A DNA stretch of 64,000 nucleotides. Source: Symsagittifera roscoffensis. Its lineage: Eukaryota > Xenacoelomorpha > Acoela > Convolutidae. This document shows, piece after piece, positions 54,791 through 64,000 of this stretch. A program made the position numbers and the translations under genes. Location: the NCBI RefSeq assembly GCF_963678635.1, contig NC_087066.1, positions 57,616,312 to 57,680,311 of the forward strand, read 5' to 3'. Each line of letters starts with the position of its first letter. Positions within the stretch are counted from its first letter, which is position 1. A model generated the notes under the pieces. It saw nothing but the letters and a program-made list of their open reading frames with translations. It was not told where the DNA came from and did not search any database.

Positions 54791-56406
54791 CAAGAACTAT
54801 CACTAATGAACAACAGTTATTTTGGCAGAATTCACTATGACATACACTTAGACTTGAAATTAGACTACACAATAAAGAGAATTTTTAGAAAAATATCTTC
54901 AACAGAACTTGAAACACCCAGCAACTATGCGAACTTGAACGCACACAAATTTTACAATCACTTTCACTAGCAGTATTAAAAATCCCTTATGCAGGATATT
55001 TACTGTCAGGTAACAGATCAAATTTTATTGACTACGAAGGAAACAAATTATGGTATTACACTTGTACCAAAAAGTATCACCTTTATGTGTTTTTGAAGAC
55101 GAACGATGCTTTAAAAGAATCCCAATATTCTACAAAAACAAAGTACATTTTGTTGATACACTCTCCCCAAGAACTTATTTTTGTGATACATCAGTCCCAA
55201 GTGGATCAAAAAATAGCCACAATGTAGTACAAACAAAACCTGACGAAGACAAATACTATCTTCTCACACCATACCCTACACTTATGCAGCCACTCAAAAA
55301 GGTTTCACCAGAAAGAACTAGAGCTATTGCCCGCAATCCAAATATCGATTTACAATCGAAAGGCATATACTCTAAATCCGACATTCGACATCACATTCGT
55401 ACACAACAATTTCAAGAAATACTCAAAAAATGGACACAATACAACGACAGTCCATAGATCAAAACCTACGCAAACTAGCAGAAATAGCAGGCTTTTCCGA
55501 CATATACACAAAAGACCATAGCGGATATTTTAAAATTATAAAAGATTACATTTACTTATATGGCAAACAATACAGACAACAAGATATATCACCAATAAAT
55601 ATTTTTAGTTTTGTAAAATTGAAAAACGAAATTCTTGCCTTTCTAGGATGGCCCTCTTACATCTTAGAAAGATTGAATATATTATAGGCAATGTTTAACT
55701 TTCTTCGATTCCTTTCCTCTTTCTTGAAACAAATCTACAACACATGCGCAATACACACACAAGTAAACAAACAAGCAAGCATAGCACGCATACTTTTTGC
55801 AGGATTTTTTGGAATATTTTCAACATCAAAAAACAAAATATTTTTAGACGCTCAAATGAAAGAATACAATAACAAACTATCAATAACACCGAACACATAT
55901 GACGATTCACGAAACAATACGATTACAACACCCACAGCACCACAATTACAAAACCTAAATCATAATCATCCCTTATCATTAGTACCTCGAAATTTCAGAA
56001 ATAAAGCTCTAACAGACCTCATATTTTTGAGATCTAATCAACCACAAAGCCCAATTCAACACATAACAACCCAACAACCCAACATCGATGACACATAAGA
56101 ACAACTTATAGTAGAACCTCTTACCACTAATTTTTGTTCTCAGAACAACCATCTTTTTAGCCCACAATGAACCGCCAAATTGGAGCACTCCATCGCTCAA
56201 TTTCCCATCCAGCCAAACTTCAGAGCAACCTTCCCTTCATCCCACTTTTTGCTTTTCCTTCACCTCAATCACCTTATGATAATACTTCATCCAGCATGGA
56301 AACAGACACTAATTCCAAAACAACTATATATAACACTATATCACAATTTAGTAACTCTGATATCGAAACCCCCGACGAATTTGCAAACTCCGAACCTAGC
56401 CCATCT
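54791..56406 (+). pseudogene. envelope C-terminal region, tandem unit 1
   Basis: Starts at CAAGAACTATCACTAATGAA and covers the membrane-proximal half: a helix (LETxxNYANL), YAGYLLSGNR, a frame-shifted KKYHLYVFLKTNDA part, TPYPTLMQPLKKV, and a KSDIRHHIRTQQFQEILKK helix. A hydrophobic stretch FNFLRFLSSFLKQIY is followed by ASIARILFAGFFGIF. A tail of about 90 residues ends before 56,098. It is broken by frameshifts (near 55,065 and 55,440) and a stop at 55,686. It continues in frame from the upstream ectodomain at the start of the unit. Confidence 0.7.
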
Positions 56407-58024
56407 CAAGAACTATCACTATTGAACAACACTTATTTTGGCAGAATTCACTATGACATACACTTAGACATGAAATTAGACTACACAAAAAAAGAATTTT
56501 TCAAGAAATGTCTTCAACAGAGCTTGAAACACTCCATCAACTATGCGAACTTGAACGCAACCAAATTTTACAATCACTTGCACTAGCAGTATTAAAAATT
56601 CCTTATGCAGGATATTTACTGTCAGGTAATAGATCAAAATTTATTGACTACGAAGGAAACAAATTATGGTATTACACTTTTACCAAAAAAGTATCATCTT
56701 TAGATGTTTTTGAAGACGAACGATGCTTTAAAAGAATCCCAATGTTCTACAAAAACAAAGTCGTTTTTGTTGATACACTCTCCCGAAGAACTTATTTTTG
56801 GGATACAGCAGTCCCATGTGGATCAGAAAATAGCCACAACGTAGTGCAATTAAATCCTGACGAAGACAAATATTATCTTCTCACACCATACCCTACACTT
56901 ATGCAGCCACTCAAAAAATTTTCACCAGAAAGCATTAGAGCTATTGCCCGCAATCCAAATATCGATTTACAATCGATGGGCACATACTCTAAATCCGACA
57001 TTCGACATCACCTTCGTACACAACAATTTCAAGAATTAATCACAAAAATGGACACAATACAACGACAGTCCATAGATCAAAACCTACGAAAACTAGCAGA
57101 AACAGCAGGCTTTTCCGACATATACGCAAAAGACCATTGCGGATATTTCAAAGATATAAAAGATTACATTTATTTATATGGCAAAAAAAACAGACCACAA
57201 GATATATCACCAATAAATATTTTTAGTTTTGTAAAATTGAAAAACGAACTTCTTGCCTTTCTAGGATGGCCCTCTTACATCTTAGAAAGATTGACTATAT
57301 TATACGCAATGGTTAACTTTCTTGGATTCTTTTTCTTTCTCTTGAAAGGAATCTACAACACATGCGCAATACACACACAAGTAAACAAACAAGCAAGCAT
57401 AGCACGCATGCTTTTTGCAGGATTTTTGAAATATTTTCAACATCAATGAACAAAATATTTTTAGACGCTCAAATCAAAGAATACAAAAACAAACTATCAA
57501 TAACACCGAACACATATGACGATTCACGAAACAATACGATTACAACACCCACAGCACCACAATTACAAAACCTAAATCATAACCATCCCTTATGATTGGT
57601 ACCACGAAATTTCAAAAATATAGCTCTAACAGACCTCATAATTTTGAGATCTAATTATCCACAAAGCCCAATTCAACACATAACAACCCAACAACCCAAC
57701 ATCGATGACATATACAAACAGCTTATAGAAGAACCTCATACCACAAATTTTCGCTCTCAGAACAACCATCTTTTTAGCCCACAATGAGCCGCCAAATTGG
57801 AGCACTCCATCGCTCAATTTCCCATCCAGCCAACCTTCAGAGCAACCTTCCCTTCATCCCACTTTTTGCTTTTCCTTCACCTCAATCACCTTATGATAAC
57901 ACTTCAATCCAGCATGGAATCAGACAATAATTCCAAAACAACTATCAATAACACTATCTCACAATTTAGTAACTCTGATATCGAAACCCCCGACGAGTTT
58001 GCAAACTCCGAACCTAGCCCATCT
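56407..58024 (+). pseudogene. envelope C-terminal region, tandem unit 2
   Basis: The unit is 1,618 bp and nearly identical to units 1 and 3. Frame 56,508-57,449 is open for 313 codons and includes the first hydrophobic segment FLGFFFFLLKGIY. A one-base loss near 57,425 changes frame in the second segment. The tail continues at 57,362-57,787 with one more stop. The N-terminal ectodomain is absent here, since the previous unit's tail precedes it. It therefore cannot encode a complete glycoprotein. Confidence 0.75.
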
Positions 58025-59642
58025 CAAGAACTATCACTAATGAACAATACTTATTTTGGCAGAATTCACTATGACATACACTTAGACATGAAATTAGACT
58101 ACACAAAAAGAGAATTTTTCAAGAAATGTCTTTAACAGAACTTGAAACACTCCATCAACTATGCGAACTTGAACGCAGACAAATTTTACAATCACTTGCA
58201 CAAGCAGTATTAAAAATCGCTTATGCAGGATATTTACTGTCAGGTAACAGATCAAAATTTATTGACTACGAAAGAAACAAATTATGGTATTACACTTGTA
58301 CCAAAAAAGTATCACCTTTATATGTTTTTGAAGACGAACGATGCGTTGAAAGAATCCCAATATTCTACAAAAACAAAGAACATTTTGTTGATACACTCTC
58401 CGCAAGAATTTGTTTTTGGGATACATCAGTTCCAAGTGGATCAGAAAATAGCCACAATGTAGTACAAATAAATCCTGACGAAGACAAATACTATCTTTTC
58501 ACACCATACCCTACACTTATGCAGCCACTCAAAAAGTTTTTACCAGAAAGAACTAGAGCTATTGCCCGCAATCCAAATATCGATTTACAATCGATAGGCA
58601 TATACTCTAAATCCGACATTCGACATCACATTCGTACACAACAATTTCAAGAATTAATCACAAAAATTGACACAATACAACGACAGTCCATAGATCAAAA
58701 CCTACGCAAACTAGCAGAAACAGCAGGCTTTCCCGACATATACGCAAAAGACCATGGCGGATATTTTAAGGATATAAAAGATTACATTTACTTATATGGC
58801 AAAAAATACAGACCACAAGATCTATCACCAATAACTATTTTTAGTTTTGTAAAATTGAAAAACGAACTTCTTGCCTTTCTAGGATGGTCCTCTTACATCT
58901 TAGAAAGATTGACTATATTATACGCAAAGTTTGACTTTCTTGGATTCCTTTTCTCTCTCTTGAAACAAATCTACAACACATGCGCAATACACACACAAGT
59001 AAACAAACAAGCAAGCATAGCACGCATGATTTTTGCAGGATTTTTTGGAATATTTTCAACATCAATAAACAAAATATTTTTAGACGCTCAAATCAAAGAA
59101 TACAATACCAAACTATCAACAACACCGAACCCATATGACGATTCACGAAACAATACGATTACAACACCCACAGAACCACAATTTCAAAACCTAAATCATA
59201 ACCATCCCTTATCATTAGTACCACGAAATTTCAGAAATATAGCTCTAACAGACCTCATATTTTTGAAATATAATTATCCACAAAGCCCAATTCAACACAT
59301 AACAACCCAACAACCCAACATCGATGACATATACGAACAACTCATAGAAGAACCTCATACCACTAATTTTCGTTCTCAGAACAACCATCTTTTTAGCCCA
59401 CAATGAGCCGCATAATTGGAGCACTCCATCGCTCAATTTCCCATCCAGCCAACCTTTAGAGCAACCTTCCCATCATCCCACTTTTTGCTTTTCCTCCACC
59501 TCAATCACCTTATGATAGCACTACATCTAGCATGGAATCAGACACTAATTCCAACACAACTATATAAAAGACTATCTCACAATTTAGTAACTCTGATATC
59601 GAAACCCCCGACAAATTTGCAAACTCCGAACCTAGCCCATCT
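58025..59642 (+). CDS. envelope C-terminal region, tandem unit 3, longest open frame
   Basis: An open frame of 426 codons runs from 58,126 to 59,406. It contains the helical start (LETLHQLCELERRQILQSLA), YAGYLLSGNRSKF, FEDERC, PDEDKYYLFTPYPTLMQP, IGIYSKSDIRHHIRTQQFQE, and FDFLGFLFSLLKQIY. ASIARMIFAGFFGIFSTSI and a tail with Pro/Thr/Asn-rich end follow. The ATG lies within a different frame from the preceding FGRIHYDIHLDMKL segment, so the open frame is not continuous with an ectodomain. No signal peptide. If translated it would be a membrane protein fragment lacking most of the ectodomain. The unit ends at TAGCCCATCTCAA. Confidence 0.65.
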
Positions 59643-60427
59643 CAATTTTTTCAACCTCCCTTTCAATCTATCCATTCCCAAGTCAAAGCTGAACCCTCCT
59701 CTCCTTTTTCTTCCATCACAATTGGAACACCCATATATCAGTGAATCATACGATAACAACAGCTCTATTATTACGCAATTATCACCCAAACTTGAATTTT
59801 TCATAACACTTCAACAACAACTACGGCACCCTCAAACACTAGCCATTCACCAACTCGATAACATCATCAATCACAATCGATAAAATCATCAAATTCATCA
59901 ACCCAACTCCCTCTTTGCAAACCTCTTCGCAAACCCCAACTTCCTCATCAACCACATCCTCCAGTACGAATCGAGCTTACCGAACGCTTAAAAGAAAATT
60001 CCCAAATACCTCATTTCCGTCTAACCTAGGAACATCCACAACATTTGTCAGTTATCCACTTCACACTAACACCAAAGAATTTCTCCAGATATGCCTACCA
60101 ACGACGACAACCCCAATTATGTAAATGAACACGTCCTATGCCCCACACTATCATGGACATCATTCTATCACTTTACTAACCCACTCTCACTACAACCCCC
60201 ATGACAACGAACTATGTAGCACCCAATTCTTTTTTCTAACAACAGCACTAACCCTAAAACAACTCACACAAACAGGATACAGACAAGCACTAATAAAATT
60301 CACCGCACCCAAATCTAATGATTATTCCATCGATTACTATAATCACAACATCATCCGACCTAACGAAGACATCTTTCTAAATGACGACCCATACGCTAAT
60401 CCACACTATAAGAGAAACTTTTCATAA
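59643..60427 (+). pseudogene. ORF after envelope, element B, N-terminal part
   Basis: The frame 59,915-60,124 continues after one stop as 60,125-60,427, so 171 codons are open but for one TAA. The start is a low-complexity Thr/Ser/Gln stretch, followed by RTLKRKFPNTSFPSN. The second part is more ordered and His/Tyr-rich (FFLTTALTLKQLTQTGYRQA; ALIKFTAPKSNDYS). There is no known domain. The 59,643-59,914 stretch is a Pro/Ser-rich continuation of the segment that follows each envelope unit. A third gene after env is unusual. Confidence 0.4.
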
Positions 60428-61138
60428 AGACACCTTATGTTTTCACCATCAACACCTTAGATAAAAAAAATTTGACAAGGTCATTTCAACAGCACTCCGT
60501 GATATTCATGCTTATGAATCAAACTTTAACAAATTTAACCACTTTTCTCACACCCAAAAAAAATGATTTACACTGTACACACGATGTTATGTTAAGAATT
60601 AAACAAACACACACGTACACTTACTACCAAATTCATCCAACACCATTACACTCTTAATACACCAGCACGACAATTTCATCATAGATATCAAAACATTAAC
60701 TCTAAATACACATCACCATTTTTTCTTAACTTTACTTTTGTATTAAAGACACTAACCTACAAGGCATCCTCCGAAATTACAATCCCATCACCCAGATGAT
60801 TATATTCTGTCCCCTAACCAAAATCCTCAATGTAGGCGAATCCCGCCCACTAATTGTCCCACACGAATTCCTCCAACCCGTTGAAGTCCCAATCCTATAA
60901 TTCATATATAACACTCGCTATAACCACAAGCTCTATAATCTTATTCAAAACACACCAAATGAACTCTCACCCAGCACTGAAGAGGACAACATTATTAAAT
61001 TACTCGAATTGCTTTAGCCACTCCTTCAGACTAAATGCGCAATTCGCTTACTAGCCAAATTACTAACCTCATCAGACATCATCCACCACGTTTTTCCCCA
61101 CGGCTTCTTCACCGACGATTCGGTAAATATGAATTAAA
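60428..61138 (+). pseudogene. ORF after envelope, element B, C-terminal part
   Basis: Frame 60,781-61,138 holds about 118 codons with two stops only. It shows PLTKILNVGESRPLIVPHEF, then NHKLYNLIQNTPNELSPSTE, and LLAKLLTSSDIIHHVFPHGF. In such AT-rich DNA, the low stop density supports former coding. The stretch 60,472-60,657 gives another frame. No known domain was recognised. Confidence 0.38.
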
Positions 61139-62806
61139 AATTTACTAATAAATTCGAACAAAACTAACCATTCTTATTAAATGTTTTCTTTTTTCTTCAT
61201 AGGCACAATCATCAATCATCTACAAAACAAAAAAAGCAAAATAAAAAACAGAAACTTTTATAAATTCAGAAACTTCTATTAACCAATTTCAATAATTGAA
61301 GCAGTAAAATTCTGCCGTAAAAAGCAATGAATTATAATATAAATTCTTTCCCCCAAAGCAGTAAATATTCATACAATTGAAAATAAATTAATAATTTTAG
61401 CCCCAATTCATGCAGTAATTTTCATGATTTGCAAGCAGTAAATTAATAAAAATTGCCTATAAATTGCGAAAAAGCAGTACTAACTTTTTAAAAGACGCTT
61501 CTTTATATACCCACTCAGCCACAAAATTCTATCCACAATAGCACAACTCGCCCACCAAGAGTTGTTTAAAATAATGAATTTAAGTTTTTACTTTCATTGA
61601 TAACAACGCTAACCAGTTTTAACACGTTTCAAACTTTCCTTTAACCCGGTTGGAAAGGAAATATATAATGACCAAAAACTAACCAACGCAAGCTTCCTAA
61701 ATACCATAAACCAGAACCTAACAGCATGACTAAAAAAAGAAAACCCACAGTACCCAGCTCAGAACTAGATAAAATATTCTTTTAAAGACTACTCTTAGGT
61801 CTGAACATAAAAGAACAAAACACCAAAAACTCGAAAGACAAACCCAAAACAAACACTTTGGTTTTTGTGAAAAAGACATAACTAAGACAACAAAAGAAAA
61901 CACCAGTAGAAAAAAAGCACAAAAGGTTGAACTAAAACAGGACCCTCTAAAAAGAGAGCATGAAATTATACCCTCACTCCTGGCCTAACCTACCAGAGAG
62001 GACGTCAAGAGCATGCTCTACAGCCGGTCTAACTCACCGTGCAATATCCACGCTTTGTGACACCCACGATACTATTTTTGACGAGAGTTACTCAAGTGTG
62101 AGTAGCTCTCAAAAATAACCGAACTAAATAATAACGTTTTTGCGATAAAAAATAATACAAGGTCATGACAAAAAAGAAAATTAACAAAGATTTATATATG
62201 TAAACAATACAATGTAGTATATAGATAATATTCAGCCCAAAAACGAGCAGCAAGAAACTTGACAACCCAATCACACTCTAACTACAGAACGACAAAGCCC
62301 ACCTGACATGCTGCCTACAGTCACTATACTTAACGGCTTTAAAGTACGACTTGGCATCGCAGCAAAGGAAACCCATTTCAACAGAACAATGGCCATCTCG
62401 ACGTTCAAGTATACGTACAGATCCGAGTCACCAGGCACTTCCACCAAAGTCTAACTACATGCCACACTCGAACGAGACTGAGAATAGCAATATCCCTATT
62501 CTCTAAAATCAACCAGACTAACATTCATCACAACCAATCAGAAGTCATAATACGATCTCCCGAAACTATCGTAATAACATCTCTTCTTCCAAACCAGAAA
62601 AATGAATATGCTCGCAACCTCTAAAGGAAAAAAAACACCCTCATCCATCCTTCACTACAATAGAACAAACTCTCTAAACCACGGATGGGTGGAACCAGAT
62701 CTAAACTAGTATTTATCATTGGTTATTATTCTGATATTTTATCTCTATAAAGTATTAAAGACTAACCAATCATACTCCATCAAACTAACAACCTATTTAT
62801 TTGTAA
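61139..62806. other. AT-rich 3' region of element B
   Basis: No coding supported. Between 61,298 and 61,480 the word GCAGTA occurs five times. A hairpin lies at 62,074-62,116 (ATTTTTGA...GAGTTACTC with GAGTAGCTCTCAAAAAT). Part of it may be a 3' LTR. The 5' LTR is missing, so it cannot be checked by comparison. Confidence 0.4.
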
Positions 62807-62834
62807 GTGTTGAAACTACTTGTAGTTTCAACAC
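62807..62834. repeat. perfect 13-bp-arm palindrome
   Basis: GTGTTGAAACTAC and its complement GTAGTTTCAACAC are separated by two T. It contains TGTTG...CAACA, so it could be related to LTR-end inverted repeats of the TG...CA type. No LTR body is present around it. Confidence 0.7.
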
Positions 62835-64000
62835 CAGAACAGTTTGAATTAAACTTAGAATACAGTTGTTCTCATTCTGGAACTAATTCGCGTAAACCGG
62901 TGTACACTAGATCTATTGAGACTAGGAGATATAAGAGTAAGATTAATATTGGTATTAGACTAAGAAGTTGCACGAATCAATCCGGCCGAAAACAAGATAG
63001 CGTGACGAGCAGACGGTGTACCTTATCTGAAATTACTCTATGAGTATAATAAACCAAACCATAACTCAGTAAAACTATCATTTCTTTGACGTTTTTTGTT
63101 CCTTCTATCAAAGAAAATGAAGAATATATACGCTTGGGATAATTTTCTTTTCCTTCAGACTAAATTAAGATAAAAATTTGTAACATGAGGGTCGAATTCT
63201 GAATCTATGTGTCCTCAAGCTGATGTGTTACGCACTATCCTAAATAAAAACTACTCGTTTCTTAAACTGCTCGTTTAATTTCATAAATTGCGACACAAAT
63301 TTCTTAATTTGCTCGTTTAGCTTTCTTAAAGATTTTATCTATGATGCTGAAAACGTACACCCGCGCACAAAATTCTTCCAAATTACAACCAGTCAAGATA
63401 GGTGGTCATTTTTTATTTCCCTATACGACTCATGTTCTAAATCTTAATATTGCCTGTAAAAAAACTGCCTGTAAAAATTCATTATAATATTTATTTGAAA
63501 CCTAATAAAAAGTTTGTTGTTTTTGAAATTTGTTATGCTGGTTTTTATTTTTATTATGCCTAACATTACGTTTTCAAAAAGCATTTTTTTTTTTTGCTAA
63601 TAAGTAATTTGATAAGTTCATAATTGAATGGGATATTTTGAATAAAAATTTTTGCCGTAATGAATGTTTAATTGTTAAAACGCAGAAAGAAAAGAAAAAA
63701 CCGAATATTAACTCGGTATTACTTTCTAAACCAATTGTTCACGAAACAAAGAAGGACATGTTCTTATTTTTATCTCCAGAATTACTAGAATTAACTAACT
63801 GCTCAGCCTTCATAACTATATCACAAAACGCATTTCGGAGTTGACTCTCGGAATCATTTCAAAGTCTTCTTCCTTTTGTTCCTATTCCACGTCACTGAAA
63901 CACTCCACGGTTGACCGTAAAAAGAGAAAAGTTATTGTAACAAAAAGCAAATAATTAACATTTCAGTTGTTTATAGACTATACCTTGTTTGAATAAATTT
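62835..64000. other. AT-rich flank
   Basis: Nothing convincing is seen. The frames at 62,807-63,043 and 63,638-63,844 have no known domain. The latter is Lys-rich at the start, with a Leu-rich end. A run of T lies near 63,585. This is probably host intergenic DNA. Confidence 0.4.

Noticed and set aside
61950-62830. Candidate 3' LTR of element B starting near a purine-rich AAAAAGAGAGCA
   Set aside because: Without a second LTR copy in the window, the ends cannot be tested, so no LTR feature was called.
1-64000. CRISPR arrays, bacterial promoters or ribosome binding sites
   Set aside because: The sequence is eukaryotic; the only regular short repeat (25 bp at 3.06-3.56 kb) has no spacers.

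Overview
The window looks like animal nuclear DNA, most plausibly from a nematode or another ecdysozoan (inference). It holds no bacterial-style operons, rRNA, tRNA or clear multi-exon host gene. It is packed with decayed mobile elements: two Ty3/gypsy lineages, one with an envelope-like gene, a FLYWCH/MULE DNA transposon, a hAT-like MITE, fold-back elements and tandem arrays. Nearly every coding region is broken by stops and frameshifts, so most entries are pseudogenes.

Region 1 (1-17 kb, + strand, visibly more GC-rich than the rest). This is a decayed Ty3/gypsy element, here called A. A truncated gag copy (1-640) is followed by a non-coding stretch with a 25-bp satellite (3.06-3.56 kb). Then come gag (4.28-6.67 kb, two CCHC knuckles), a second gag copy (6.70-7.60 kb), protease (7.88-8.62 kb), RT and RNase H (9.7-11.2 kb), and integrase (12.3-13.4 kb). 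The integrase is followed by an acidic linker and a domain I read as a TARG1/Poa1-type macrodomain (ADP-ribose binding). The integrase-linker-macrodomain block is tandemly duplicated (12.22-14.49 and 14.49-16.74 kb).

Region 2 (17-29 kb). About 390 bp after the macrodomain, a second same-strand module begins. It has a coiled-coil ORF (17.35-18.52 kb), an SGNH/GDSL-hydrolase-like domain (18.52-19.03 kb), a second SGNH-like domain (19.74-20.62 kb), and 4.4 kb of ORFs I do not recognise (20.63-24.99 kb). An inverted partial copy (24.98-29.0 kb, - strand) repeats the order linker, macrodomain, leader, coiled coil, SGNH-1, SGNH-2. Macrodomain and SGNH module are therefore parts of one element family. 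This is the most unusual content of the window.

Region 3 (29-38.4 kb). AT-rich non-coding array of about four 2.2-2.7 kb units. Two of them are a near-identical 2.195-kb tandem duplication. The units carry a conserved hairpin that also occurs, inverted, near position 900.

Region 4 (38.4-48.5 kb). Mosaic of fossils. A second element-A pol is split by a FLYWCH/MULE transposon (41.2-42.7 kb). Then follow a 1.07-kb fold-back element with two half copies, a hAT-like MITE, a 200-bp palindromic MITE, and one intact unidentified 392-codon ORF (46.26-47.44 kb).

Region 5 (48.5-64 kb). 5'-truncated Ty3/gypsy element B: RT end, RNase H, integrase, GPY/F-like tail, then an Asn/Pro-rich ORF and an envelope-glycoprotein-like gene. 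The C-terminal part of that gene is triplicated in 1.62-kb tandem units (54.8-59.6 kb). A further broken ORF of unknown function (59.6-61.1 kb) and AT-rich flank follow. I infer a class III (gB/chuvirus-like) fusion-protein relationship, with moderate confidence.
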